A DNA stretch of 41,102 bases from Clostridium sp. UBA1056 (GCA_002316385.1 DCDL01000024.1:290392-331493); one strand, 5' to 3'. Positions 1-8,288 are shown, numbered from the stretch's first letter. Notes: generated from the letters alone by a model not told the origin. Translations and numbers: made by a program.

Positions 1-80
1 CTTTAGGGGAAATCGTTATCCAAGGTCCGTAGCCGCTCTTTACTCACACTTTGTAGAGCGGGTAGTTATCGGATAAATTT
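1..80 (+). ncRNA. 3' part of a probable structured RNA (unidentified)
   Basis: This stretch is clearly richer in G+C than its surroundings and has no open frame. It folds as a closing helix TTATCC/GGATAA (about 17-22 with 71-76) around an inner hairpin CCGCTCT/AGAGCGG (33-39 with 55-61). A second possible stem TTTTCCT/AGGAAAA lies just downstream (about 82-111). The terminator at 157-201 pairs fully only when read on the plus strand, so a plus-strand transcript is favoured. The 5' part lies outside the window. A conserved clostridial RNA such as the raiA motif is one possibility, but I cannot confirm a family. Confidence 0.45.
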
Positions 81-156
81 ATTTTCCTATAAATGAGTTG
101 GTCAAGGAAAAAAGAAGAGAAAGATATTCTTTTGATATATACTTTTTATATGAAAA

Positions 157-201
157 TACCCTATGGAATAGACTTTTTTAAATTGTCTGTTCTATAGGGT
201 A
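157..201 (+). terminator. Intrinsic terminator between RNA element and cadA-like gene
   Basis: A 17-bp hairpin, TACCCTATGGAATAGAC at 157-173 with its partner at 185-201, has an 11-nt loop. Read on the plus strand it needs two G·U pairs and no mismatch; read on the minus strand those positions are A/C mismatches. It therefore probably evolved to end a plus-strand transcript, although T-rich sequence on both sides may also let it end the ATPase transcript. Confidence 0.65.
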
Positions 202-232
202 CATTTTATTCCTTTCGATACTAATTCTTTAT

Positions 233-2467
233 TTATTCTTCAATTTTCATAGCTCTCATAGCGTTCAATACTGCTATTATTGTAACTCCTACATCTGCAA
301 ATACTGCCATCCACATATTTGTGATACCTAGTGCTGTTAATACTAACACTACAGCTTTTACAAGTAGAGAGAATACTATATTCTGAACTACAATTTTTTG
401 AGTTTTTCTAGCTATTTTTATAGATGTAGATATCTTTTCAGGATCATCAGTCATTATAACCACATCTGAAGCTTCTATAGCAGCATCTGAACCTATGCCT
501 CCCATAGCTATTCCTATATCTGCCCTAGCTAGTACAGGAGCGTCATTTATTCCATCTCCAACAAATATTAATCGACCTCTTTTAGAAAGACCCTTATATA
601 ATTTTTCGACTTCCCTTACTTTTTCATGAGGCATTAATTCAGCTCTGACATCATTAATGGAAATAACCTTTGCCACATATTCAGCAATTGTTTTATTATC
701 TCCAGTAAGCATGACTATTTTCTTAACTCCTAGTTCCTTTAATTTTGCAATGGCTCTAGGTGAAGTACTCTTAATTCTATCAGAAATCGATAAACTTCCC
801 ACAAAATTATTATTTACTGCAACATATATAATAGTACCTACTTCATTTGATTTTACATATTTAATTTCAAGCTCTTCCATCAACTTATAGTTTCCTGCAT
901 ATATATATCTATCACCAAAGTATATTTTTACACCTTTACCTGGAATCTCCTCATAGCTCTTTATTCTAGCTTTATCAATTATAGCTTTAGAGCTCATTTT
1001 TTTATAAGATTCTACAATAGATTTCGCAATTGGATGGTTAGAATATATCTCAGCATGTGCTGCATATTCAATTAACATATCCTCTGTAATAAATCCATAA
1101 GGAGAGATTTTTGTAACCTCAAAGCTTCCTTCGGTTAAAGTACCTGTTTTATCAAAAACTACAACTTCTGCTTTGCTTAATGCTTCAAGATAGTTTCCTC
1201 CCTTTACAAGTACTCCACTTTTAGATGCTCCTCCAATTCCCCCAAAGAAACTTAAAGGAATTGATATCACAAGAGCACAAGGACAAGATACAACTAAAAA
1301 TGATAGTCCTCTATACAACCATGTATATAAATCTCCACCCATGATTATTGGTGGTAAGAAAGTCAATAGAATAGCTAAAGCAACAACAATTGGAGTGTAG
1401 TATCTAGCAAACTTTGTTATAAATTTTTCTGTTGGCGCCTTTTTATTTGAAGCATTTTCTACCAATTCAAGAATTTTCGAAACTGTAGATTCACCAAATT
1501 CTTTATTTACTCTAACTTCAATAAGGGATGTTTTATTTATAGAACCAGCTAAAACCTCATCTCTTTCTTTAACTACTCTTGGAACAGATTCTCCTGTTAA
1601 AGCAGAAGTATCTATTTGAGAATCACCCTTTACTATAACTCCATCTAGAGGAACTTTTTCACCTGGCTTGACAATTATAATATCATCAATATATACTTCT
1701 TCTGGAGAAACAGAAGAAATATCTCCATTACTTAGTTTTAGATTTGCATGATCTGGACGAATATCCATTAACTCTGATATAGAGTTTCTAGATTTATTTA
1801 CTGCTAATTCCTGAAAAAGCTCTCCTATTTGATAGAATAGCATTACTCCAATAGCTTCTGGATATTCTCCAATTAAGAAGGCTCCAACTGTAGCTATACT
1901 CATTAAGAAATTTTCATCAAATACTTGCCCTTTTATTATATTTTTACCAGCAATAAGTAGAATATCTCCACCTATTACTAAATAAGAAGCTATAAAGAAT
2001 ACTAGACTGACTATATCTTTAGTTAATATACCTCCAATTGCAAGGGAAATTCCTATTACAAATTTTATTATTCGTTTCTTCTTAAAGCTTTCACCATAGT
2101 GACTATGACCATGGTCATGTGAATGATGATCTTCATTTTTATCTTTTGAGTTGTTATTATCTTTTTTCTGATTAGTATTAATAACTTTTACATTTCCATG
2201 AACCTTTATAGGTCTTTTACCTACAGAATTTTCATCAATTTCTTTAACTGTAACTCCATGTTCAATTCTAGTGGCTATACTTTCTACATCATTAAATATT
2301 AAATATTTATCAAACTCCTCTTCAACTTCTAAAATAGCTTTTGATGTTAAAGAGTTAACTACAGCACTTTGTACGTAGGGTAATTGATTTAATTCATGTT
2401 CAATTTTTGAAGCACAGTTTACGCAGTGCAATCCTTTGATTTCATAAAGCCTTTTTGTTTGTCCCAT
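233..2467 (-). CDS. cadA: Heavy-metal P1B-type ATPase (Zn/Cd/Pb exporter)
   Basis: A 744-residue inner-membrane metal pump, expected to export Zn(II), Cd(II) or Pb(II) at the cost of ATP. In order: an N-terminal HMA domain with a CxxC metal site (C15, C18); a His-rich stretch (about 113-123) that is a likely extra zinc-binding tail; paired N-terminal membrane helices; the actuator TGES loop (about 291); the CPC transport motif (395-397) typical of Zn/Cd pumps; phosphorylated D439 in DKTGT; the HP motif of the nucleotide domain (about 478); and a GDGIND hinge. Length is normal. It starts 24 bases after the regulator reading frame, probably in one transcript. The metal is inferred from the CPC/HMA type and the SmtB-like regulator, so cadA versus zntA naming is a guess. 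Confidence 0.92.
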   Translation of the reverse strand: MGQTKRLYEIKGLHCVNCASKIEHELNQLPYVQSAVVNSLTSKAILEVEEEFDKYLIFNDVESIATRIEHGVTVKEIDENSVGKRPIKVHGNVKVINTNQKKDNNNSKDKNEDHHSHDHGHSHYGESFKKKRIIKFVIGISLAIGGILTKDIVSLVFFIASYLVIGGDILLIAGKNIIKGQVFDENFLMSIATVGAFLIGEYPEAIGVMLFYQIGELFQELAVNKSRNSISELMDIRPDHANLKLSNGDISSVSPEEVYIDDIIIVKPGEKVPLDGVIVKGDSQIDTSALTGESVPRVVKERDEVLAGSINKTSLIEVRVNKEFGESTVSKILELVENASNKKAPTEKFITKFARYYTPIVVALAILLTFLPPIIMGGDLYTWLYRGLSFLVVSCPCALVISIPLSFFGGIGGASKSGVLVKGGNYLEALSKAEVVVFDKTGTLTEGSFEVTKISPYGFITEDMLIEYAAHAEIYSNHPIAKSIVESYKKMSSKAIIDKARIKSYEEIPGKGVKIYFGDRYIYAGNYKLMEELEIKYVKSNEVGTIIYVAVNNNFVGSLSISDRIKSTSPRAIAKLKELGVKKIVMLTGDNKTIAEYVAKVISINDVRAELMPHEKVREVEKLYKGLSKRGRLIFVGDGINDAPVLARADIGIAMGGIGSDAAIEASDVVIMTDDPEKISTSIKIARKTQKIVVQNIVFSLLVKAVVLVLTALGITNMWMAVFADVGVTIIAVLNAMRAMKIEE

Positions 2468-2491
2468 TACGTTACTCCCCCTTTAATAGTT

Positions 2492-2824
2492 TTATTCATT
2501 AACGTGATTAAGTCCTTTGTGGAAAATATCTTTCACATGGTCATCATCTAAAGAATAATAAACAACTTTTCCTTCTTTTCTTGATTTAACAATTCTAGCT
2601 AGTTTTAATACTCTTAATTTATGTGATATAGCAGAGTGTGTCATATTAATTAAGGCTGTTATATCACAAACACAAGCTTCTGTATTTAATAAAATATTTA
2701 ATATTTTTACTCTTGTCGGATCTCCCATAGACTTAAATAAATTTGAAAGTTATTCTACTGTATTATCACTTATAGTTTTATCTTGTAATTTATCTATGAC
2801 CTCATCATGTATACAAGTTTGCAT
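2492..2824 (-). pseudogene. cadC: CadC/SmtB (ArsR family) metal sensor interrupted by a stop codon
   Basis: Read from the ATG at 2822-2824 the frame would give a 110-residue ArsR-family repressor, but codon 25 is TAA (2750-2752) where a Glu codon would keep the family pattern (V-E-x-L-S-N-L-F). Downstream everything is intact: the MGDPTR segment, the recognition helix region with SAISHKL, a CVC pair in helix 3, and an alpha-5 zinc site D-x-H-(10)-H-x-x-E with the same spacing as SmtB D104/H106/H117/E120. Restart at the internal ATG (2728) would give 78 residues lacking helix 1 and the N-terminal Cys. No good ribosome site precedes either start; a GAGAGG lies 31 bases before the first ATG, separated by an AT dinucleotide run. 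Either the repressor is lost or this base is a sequencing error. Confidence 0.8.
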
Positions 2825-2864
2825 ACAAACATCATATATATATATATCTTATATTCCTCTCTTC

Positions 2865-2884
2865 ATATGAATACTTGTTCATAT
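2865..2884 (-). promoter_or_regulatory. SmtB/CadC-type operator
   Basis: A perfect 7-bp inverted repeat ATATGAA/TTCATAT with a 6-bp spacer. It matches the ATATGAA-type palindromes bound by zinc- or cadmium-sensing ArsR proteins. It overlaps the -10 box of the sensor/pump promoter, the expected place for repression. Confidence 0.75.
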
Positions 2885-2909
2885 TATTCTTATTTCTTTA
2901 TTTTGTCAA
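2881..2909 (-). promoter_or_regulatory. Promoter of the metal sensor/pump operon
   Basis: On the minus strand a consensus -35 TTGACA (2904-2909) is followed after 17 bp by TAATAT as -10 (2881-2886). The operator overlaps the -10, so loss of the repressor would be expected to leave this promoter constitutively on. Confidence 0.75.
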
Positions 2910-2971
2910 TATTTTAATAAATATATGTAGTCTATGATATACACTGTTATTATAAATTTACACATAAAAAT

Positions 2972-3034
2972 AAAAGAAAGTAGTATTAATTGATGGTACA
3001 TTCTTAGTATCGTCAATTAATACTACTTTCTTTT
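2972..3034. terminator. Long perfect hairpin, probable terminator or relic of one
   Basis: The core is a perfect 22-bp stem (2972-2993 with 3013-3034); two G·U pairs extend it to 28 bp with a 7-nt loop when read on the plus strand. On the minus strand the 3' flank is very T-rich, which suits a terminator for a gene coming from the right, where only a chemoreceptor remnant survives. No intact gene now uses it. Confidence 0.5.
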
Positions 3035-3192
3035 CAGGTTAAATTTATAAAATTTTTAATTGTAATGATGCATTTAAAACTAATAAACTAGTTTGTTCAG
3101 TAATAGATTATGTTTTTAGAGTTTTCCTACAATAACTTTGTTTTATTCTTAATATTTTCTACAGTATTTTTATTCTGCATAAAGCTCTTATA

Positions 3193-3330
3193 CTATAGAA
3201 ATTCTCTAAATGTACTTCTCCTAACAAAATCAATTGATAGATCCATAGCTATGACTCCAACAAATTTACAATCTTTACTTTTAAATTGCTTTGATATTAT
3301 AATTACACTTTTACCAGTCTGCGCATTCCA
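3193..3330 (-). pseudogene. Remnant of a chemoreceptor-type Cache sensor domain
   Basis: On the minus strand one frame reads 45 residues containing W-N-A-Q-T-G-K, then V-I-I-I-S-K, then K-F-V-G-V-I-A-M-D-L-S. This is the order seen in the membrane-distal dCache domain of methyl-accepting chemotaxis proteins (D-x-x-T-G-K ... S-K-P ... G-x-F-x-G-V-V-G-x-D-I-S). The frame is bounded by stops, has no start, and no signalling domain follows, so it is a decayed fragment. The plus-strand frame over the same bases is a shadow. The assignment rests on about 35 residues and needs a profile search. Confidence 0.5.
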
Positions 3331-3372
3331 TGAGAATCAAATATACAGATAGTATAGAACTATTATTATAAC

Positions 3373-3957
3373 TTAAAAATAAGTATCTATTATCTTTTCT
3401 GCAATTCGTTTATTTAAAGAAGCTGAATTTAGAAGTGTCAATGTAATTAATAGTAGCTTCTTGTAATCCTCATAATTTTTAATTGTATCTTTTTCACATA
3501 AGTTATTTACCTCATTAAGAATCGAATTTAATAATTCTTTCTCCCTATCTATTTCATTTTGCTTTAATAAAAGATATTCGTCATATATACTATTTAAATT
3601 AAATTCAGACTCATTCTCTGATAGGGTCTCTGTCATAGGTGTAAATAGTCTTTTTATATCTGCTATGGATAGGATTTGCTTTAAATCATAAATCAAGATC
3701 ATTAAAAGTATATGATTTTTGGAATACTTTTTATTTTTATTCTGAAAAAGTAATTTATCTTTTGAGTAATTATTTATCATAGTTTTAGTTAAAATTTTAT
3801 CTGTAGGGTTTCTTTTTACATGGTCTAAGTTGTTTTCAAATAGTTGAATTACCTGGTCTATATATAGATCAATGTCAGGTATTTTACTGCTATCAATCTT
3901 ATTATCTAAATTTATGCTAATAAGAAATTCTTCTAAGTTCTCTGTACTAAAGTTCAT
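3373..3957 (-). CDS. DUF1836 family protein (putative DNA-binding)
   Basis: A 194-residue soluble protein of the DUF1836 family. Seen features are the I-P-D-I-D-L-Y-I-D-Q-V core (about 26-36), the L-T-K-T-M-I-N-N-Y block (about 55-63) and K-Y-S-K-N-H-I-L-L-M-I-L-I-Y (about 77-90). The family is predicted to carry a MerR-like helix-turn-helix in the first half and is widespread in Firmicutes without a proven role. A clear GAGGTGAT ribosome site precedes the ATG. Its promoter lies in repeat element copy 1 at 3994-4082. No partner gene is adjacent. Confidence 0.8.
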   Translation of the reverse strand: MNFSTENLEEFLISINLDNKIDSSKIPDIDLYIDQVIQLFENNLDHVKRNPTDKILTKTMINNYSKDKLLFQNKNKKYSKNHILLMILIYDLKQILSIADIKRLFTPMTETLSENESEFNLNSIYDEYLLLKQNEIDREKELLNSILNEVNNLCEKDTIKNYEDYKKLLLITLTLLNSASLNKRIAEKIIDTYF

Positions 3958-3993
3958 ATTATCACCTCATATGTATATTTAATTTTGTAGGGC

Positions 3994-4082
3994 TAATCAT
4001 ATTGCTTACCCCTTATATATCAAGGCTTGCAAAAGCCTTTTATACGTTAATCCAGTCTACAAAGCAGGTTTAGCATTGATAA
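3994..4082 (-). repeat. Dispersed promoter-bearing repeat element, copy 1
   Basis: On the minus strand this 89-bp segment matches the plus-strand segment 10637-10723. A first block of 35 bp differs at 4 positions and a last block of 31 bp at 5; the middle differs in sequence and by 2 bp in length. The last block contains TTGATA (4018-4023), a 16-bp spacer and TATGAT (3996-4001), a full promoter aimed at the DUF1836 gene. The middle of this copy holds the short palindrome AAGGCTT/AAGCCTT. The match is far beyond chance for unrelated intergenic DNA. Confidence 0.7.
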
Positions 4083-4165
4083 TCCTAACTTTTCCAATAT
4101 TAATTTTCTAAATTAATATTTACTTTTAAAGGATCGATTACGCTCATTTCTATATTTAGATTTAT

Positions 4166-4286
4166 TATAATATTATTACTAGTAGTAGTAAATAATATTA
4201 TACATAAATACAAATAATATTTTTATAATATTAACAATACATAATTCTCTTATAATAATTATTAATATATTTTTAATAATTATTAT
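4166..4286. repeat. Two AT-only stem-loops upstream of the PAQR gene
   Basis: The first hairpin pairs 4166-4181 with 4186-4202 (16 bp, one bulged A, loop GTAG). The second is a perfect 14-bp stem pairing 4252-4265 with 4273-4286. They fill most of the space between repeat copy 1 and the next gene. Role unknown; they could be transcript-shielding structures or simply AT-rich palindromes. Nothing else is recognised in the 419-base gap. Confidence 0.45.
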
Positions 4287-4376
4287 GTACATTTATCTTA
4301 CCGACATGATATAATATACATATCAACTAACATAGTATTGAAAACTATATATAAAACATAATTTAGGAGGTATAAT

Positions 4377-5033
4377 ATGATTAATTCAAAATTTAGAGAA
4401 CCTTTTAGTGGTTTTTCGCATATGATAGGAGCTATAATTTCTTTATTGGGTTTATGTTTTTTACTATTTGTTCAGCTTTATACTAACAACTATAATTTAT
4501 ATACTTTGATATCAACTGTTATCTTTGGTATAAGTTTAATTCTACTTTATACTGCAAGTAGTGTATATCATCTCACAATTGCTAAAGAATCTATAATTAA
4601 TATTCTTAGAAAAATCGATCATGCAATGATATTTGTACTAATAGCAGGAACTTACACTCCTATTTGTTTAGTGTTATTAGAGACTCCAATTAAATACTAT
4701 ATGTTATCTTCAATTTGGGGAATAGCTATAATTGGTATTCTTTTTAAAGTGTACTGGATTGATTGCCCTTCATGGCTATCATCAGCTATTTATATAGTCA
4801 TGGGGTGGATGGCTATATTTATTCTTAATCCCCTTTCAAAGGTTGTATCTAGTAACGGTCTATTAATATTAGTATTAGGAGGAGTACTCTATACTATAGG
4901 AGGAGTTATATACTGCTTAGAAAGAAAAGGAAAGCATAGAACTTTCGGAGCCCATGAAATATTTCATATATTTGTTTTACTAGGTAGTATTACTCATTAC
5001 TATTTCATTTATAGATATGTATTTAATCTTTAA
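4377..5033 (+). CDS. trhA: Hemolysin III / PAQR family membrane protein
   Basis: A 218-residue integral membrane protein with about seven helices, of the hemolysin III (YplQ/YqfA, COG1272) family. Diagnostic motifs are the N-terminal R-E-P-F-S-G-F-S-H, S-S-V-Y-H-L (about 62-67), I-D-H-A-M-I-F (about 82-88) with A-G-T-Y-T-P, and the C-terminal G-A-H-E-I-F-H plus a later H. These Ser/His/Asp residues form the zinc site shared with adiponectin receptors. Family members are linked to membrane lipid homeostasis; haemolysis itself is doubtful. A strong AGGAGG precedes the ATG. It stands alone, ended by the hairpin at 5063-5093. Confidence 0.88.
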   Translation: MINSKFREPFSGFSHMIGAIISLLGLCFLLFVQLYTNNYNLYTLISTVIFGISLILLYTASSVYHLTIAKESIINILRKIDHAMIFVLIAGTYTPICLVLLETPIKYYMLSSIWGIAIIGILFKVYWIDCPSWLSSAIYIVMGWMAIFILNPLSKVVSSNGLLILVLGGVLYTIGGVIYCLERKGKHRTFGAHEIFHIFVLLGSITHYYFIYRYVFNL

Positions 5034-5062
5034 CAATTAATTAATAGAATTCTTAAAACAAA

Positions 5063-5093
5063 AAGGCTATTGGTGGATTATACCAATAGCCTT
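5063..5093. terminator. Bidirectional terminator
   Basis: A perfect 12-bp stem AAGGCTATTGGT/ACCAATAGCCTT with a 7-nt loop lies between two convergent genes, the PAQR gene and the aromatic-acid-exporter-like gene. A-rich and T-rich flanks suit use from both sides. Confidence 0.85.
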
Positions 5094-5102
5094 GTAATAT
5101 CC

Positions 5103-5663
5103 CTATTCTTTTATATCAATTTTTTCAGGAATTCTCATAATAAAAGCTTCTATCTCATCATCATCTTTATTTTTAGAAAGTTTAGAGTCTAAAGGTGGAG
5201 AAATAAGATAATTAATTATTATGGATATGACAATACCGACTATAGTATCAATAGTTCTTTGAAATGCATATAATACTATGTTTTCATTGGTCATTGTAAT
5301 CATAATTACACAAAACACAACACAAGCTATAGATATAGAGTCTTGCCATTTTAATATATTAAGTAAGGTTATTAAAAGTACTGTTCCAAGAAAAAGTAAA
5401 AATATATTACTTGGAGCTATTAGCGCAGTTATAATCCCTATTAATCCTCCCATGATAGTACCTAGTACTCTTGCTATTCCAGCATTAATTCCTTTTTTCA
5501 CTGTAGTCTCCATAGAAATTAAAGCTCCTGTAGCAACAAAAAATGGTGATTGAAGATGAAATATTTCAGCTACAATTACACTTATTGCTACAGCTAAAGC
5601 AGTCTTTATATTTCTCATGCCAACATATGTCTTAAAATTTTTTATAGCCTTTAAGTTCTTCAA
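5103..5663 (-). CDS. Aromatic acid exporter / FUSC-like membrane protein
   Basis: A 186-residue membrane protein of the ArAE_1 (DUF939, YgaE-like) group of the FUSC superfamily. The first 140 residues hold about five hydrophobic helices, with T-A-L-A-V-A-I-S (about 21-28), S-P-F-F-V-A-T-G-A (about 39-47) and G-x-x-R-V-L-G-T-x-x-G-G (about 63-74), the usual marks of the family; a charged tail follows. It is shorter than exporters with a cytoplasmic domain and could be the membrane half only. The start is TTG, nine bases after AAGGAG; no ATG fits. Substrate unknown. Confidence 0.75.
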   Translation of the reverse strand: MKNLKAIKNFKTYVGMRNIKTALAVAISVIVAEIFHLQSPFFVATGALISMETTVKKGINAGIARVLGTIMGGLIGIITALIAPSNIFLLFLGTVLLITLLNILKWQDSISIACVVFCVIMITMTNENIVLYAFQRTIDTIVGIVISIIINYLISPPLDSKLSKNKDDDEIEAFIMRIPEKIDIKE

Positions 5664-5754
5664 AATTATATTCTCCTTAATTAATGTTGCTTGCCTTTAA
5701 ATTATATAATAGGCATTATTAATATTATATATGCTTTATAATATTATATCATCA

Positions 5755-7452
5755 TTAATCAAAAGAAAGTTTAATAAATTTAAATAAATCATATGAAAAT
5801 AACCCTTTACTTGTAAGCTTCACCTCTGGAATTACTGGTAAACTCATAAAGGATAAGGTTATAAATGCATCCATATCAGGAGTTAATCCATAGCTCTTTA
5901 CTATACTATTCAAATTTTTAAGCTTATTATATACATAATCTATATGTAAATTAGTCATTAAGCCTCCTATTTCTAGTGATAAGCTATCAATTAACATACC
6001 ATCTCTTACTATAGTAATTCCTCCACCTATGTCAATTAACTTATTTACAGCTTTAGCCATATCCCCATCATTGTCTCCTACCACAATAATATTATGAGAA
6101 TCATGGGCTATACTTTGAGCTATAGCACAGTTTTTAATGCCTAACCCTGATAAATATCCCAAGGAATAATTATTAGTATTTTTATGTCTCTCGAAAACTC
6201 CTATTTTTAAGATATCTTCATACTCATTCATATCTAAATATCCATCTACGGCATTACTAGGTTTTACTAATAATTTAGTTTCAAGGGATCCAGGATTTAC
6301 ACCAATTACATTTACCTTACTTCCATTAGATATTATTTTGAAGTTCTCTTCTTCTACTTTTTCTATATTCATAGTATTTTTGCTTTTAAGTGTATAAGAT
6401 GGCTTTTTATTGTTATCTATTTCTTTACCTGATTTAATAACTTTGCAAATATCTACCTTTACTAAATCATTTAAAATAACTAGATCAGCCTTATATCCAG
6501 GAGCTATAGCTCCTTTATTCTTTATTCCATAGCAAGTATATCCATTATAACTTCCCATTATGCAAGCTTTTATAGGATCAATTCCTTGTTGTATGCTAAG
6601 CCTAATAGCATTATTTATGGAGCCTTCTTCTACCAAATCTTCTAGATGTCTATCATCGGTACAAAATAAAAATCTCCGAAAATTTTTATCATTAACTGCT
6701 AGAATTAAATCCTTTAAATTTTTAGCTGCAGAGCCTTCCCTTATAAGAACATACATTCCTAATTTGATTTTCTCTAAGGCTTCTTCCTTTGAAGAACATT
6801 CATGGTCTGTTTTTATACCTGATAAAATATATTGATTAAGGTTTCTATAAGAAATTTCAGGTGCATGTCCATCTATAATTTTTTCCTTAAAAGCATTTAA
6901 TTTATTTATCATAGACGGTACTTGATTTATGACAGAAGGTACGTCCATTACTTCTCCAAGACCAATTACTTCAGGTTTATCTATAAACTTAGATAAATCT
7001 TCAGCACTTAATATAGCACCATTTTCTTCAAAGGATACTGCTGGAACACAAGAAGGCATCATAAAATAGATATCTAAAAGGCTCTTTTGTGAATTATCTA
7101 GCATAAATTCTATTCCTTCTGTACCAAGTACATTAGCAATTTCATGAGGATCAGCTACCACTGTAGTAACTCCATTTTTTAAAGCTACATTTCCATAAGA
7201 TTCAGGAGTTACCATGGAGGATTCCACATGAATATGCCCATCTATAAAGCCTGGACATATAATTTTTGAACTACAATCAATTTCCTTAACTCCATCATAT
7301 GAACCTATTCCTATAATTGTATCATCAATAATTCCTATATCCCCTTCTTCTATTTCTTCTGTAAATACGTTGATAAATTTTCCATTTTTAAGTACTAAAT
7401 CACATTTGTCATTTTCTATAGTAGCACATCTACTCTTCCTTAATATTTCCAT
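5755..7452 (-). CDS. ade: Adenine deaminase
   Basis: A 565-residue metal-dependent amidohydrolase that deaminates adenine to hypoxanthine and ammonia in purine salvage; normal length for the family. The N-terminal beta sandwich leads to P-G-F-I-D-G-H-I-H-V-E-S-S with metal ligands H73 and H75. Further family marks are D-G-H-A-P (about 194-198), T-D-H-E-C-S, C-T-D-D-R-H, A-P-G-Y-K-A-D-L-V in the returning sandwich, and a C-terminal domain with D-S-H-N-I-I-V-V-G. AGAGGTGAC precedes the ATG. It is monocistronic; no purine riboswitch was seen in the short upstream gap. Confidence 0.95.
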   Translation of the reverse strand: MEILRKSRCATIENDKCDLVLKNGKFINVFTEEIEEGDIGIIDDTIIGIGSYDGVKEIDCSSKIICPGFIDGHIHVESSMVTPESYGNVALKNGVTTVVADPHEIANVLGTEGIEFMLDNSQKSLLDIYFMMPSCVPAVSFEENGAILSAEDLSKFIDKPEVIGLGEVMDVPSVINQVPSMINKLNAFKEKIIDGHAPEISYRNLNQYILSGIKTDHECSSKEEALEKIKLGMYVLIREGSAAKNLKDLILAVNDKNFRRFLFCTDDRHLEDLVEEGSINNAIRLSIQQGIDPIKACIMGSYNGYTCYGIKNKGAIAPGYKADLVILNDLVKVDICKVIKSGKEIDNNKKPSYTLKSKNTMNIEKVEEENFKIISNGSKVNVIGVNPGSLETKLLVKPSNAVDGYLDMNEYEDILKIGVFERHKNTNNYSLGYLSGLGIKNCAIAQSIAHDSHNIIVVGDNDGDMAKAVNKLIDIGGGITIVRDGMLIDSLSLEIGGLMTNLHIDYVYNKLKNLNSIVKSYGLTPDMDAFITLSFMSLPVIPEVKLTSKGLFSYDLFKFIKLSFD

Positions 7453-7568
7453 AACGTCACCTCTATATCTTAATTTTCATTAGTGTAATCTTGGATTGTA
7501 AGCAAATTTAATATAGAAATTTTAATAAAACTTATATATCAAAGGTTTATGTAAAATATAATATATAT

Positions 7569-7620
7569 AAAACTATCTCATAGAAAAATAAAAATTTATA
7601 TTTTTCTATGAGATAGTTTT
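7569..7620. terminator. Strong hairpin terminator of the YprB-like gene
   Basis: A perfect 22-bp stem (7569-7590 with 7599-7620) with an 8-nt loop, ending in AAAA and TTTT. It sits directly after the stop of the minus-strand YprB-like gene and before the adenine deaminase promoter region. Confidence 0.85.
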
Positions 7621-7622
7621 AA

Positions 7623-8288
7623 TTATTCTGGTCTAACATACTTATTCCACTGAGTATAGATATGAAATAAGCTAACCACATCTTGCATGTTGTATAAAAG
7701 TATTTTTTCTTTCTTTTCCATTGGCATTCGTGAAAAATACATATCATCCTTCATAACTTTGCTAAAGGTTTTTGCTAGTGTGGACCCACTTATAACTTCA
7801 CTTTCTCTAACAATAGCACATTCACTCTCTAAAGCCTTAAGTCCTATTGACTTCTGCTTAACTTGCTCGTATTTTTTTTGCAAATCTATGCTTTGAAAAT
7901 AATCTTCAAGAATATAGTTTAACTTATACTTTTTAAAGAGATAGTCAATCACTATATAGTCATTGTTCCCTGAAAAAGTAACCACATATTCTTTTTTAAG
8001 CTCATTTTTCATCTTTTCAAAATAATCCTTAGATAAAATAAGAATATTTTCAAGCTCATGTTTATTTTCAATCATATATTGAGTAATTATCAGCTTATTA
8101 TTTTCTTCGTCATAATATCCTGCTCCAAAGACTCCAATACATATAGGTTTCTTATAAACATAATGTTCTAAGTCAAAGAAAACTGATTTTTTGTAAAGTT
8201 CATTATCTCCATCAATGTTTAGACTCTGTTTAAACTCATCCTTTTTAATGTCTATAGTACTTTCTTTAACTATCACCTTACCACTCAT
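7623..8288 (-). CDS. YprB-like RNase H-fold exonuclease domain protein
   Basis: A 221-residue soluble protein of the YprB ribonuclease H-like (RNase_H_2) family, a DEDD exonuclease fold. The first acidic pair is in V-F-F-D-L-E (D39, E41); the second block is V-T-F-S-G-N-N-D (about 93-100), where the family has T-F-N-G-x-x-F-D; the third is M-Q-D-V-V-S-L near the C-terminus (about 202-208). B. subtilis YprB is longer because of a C-terminal TPR part, absent here. Catalytic activity is inferred from the acidic residues. The upstream ribosome site is weak (AAAGAA), so the exact start is less certain. Confidence 0.75.
   Translation of the reverse strand: MSGKVIVKESTIDIKKDEFKQSLNIDGDNELYKKSVFFDLEHYVYKKPICIGVFGAGYYDEENNKLIITQYMIENKHELENILILSKDYFEKMKNELKKEYVVTFSGNNDYIVIDYLFKKYKLNYILEDYFQSIDLQKKYEQVKQKSIGLKALESECAIVRESEVISGSTLAKTFSKVMKDDMYFSRMPMEKKEKILLYNMQDVVSLFHIYTQWNKYVRPE

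Noticed and set aside
2833..2848. AT dinucleotide run before the metal sensor start, considered as a phase-variation tract
   Set aside because: About seven units only, outside the coding frame and downstream of the promoter; no sign of length-dependent switching.
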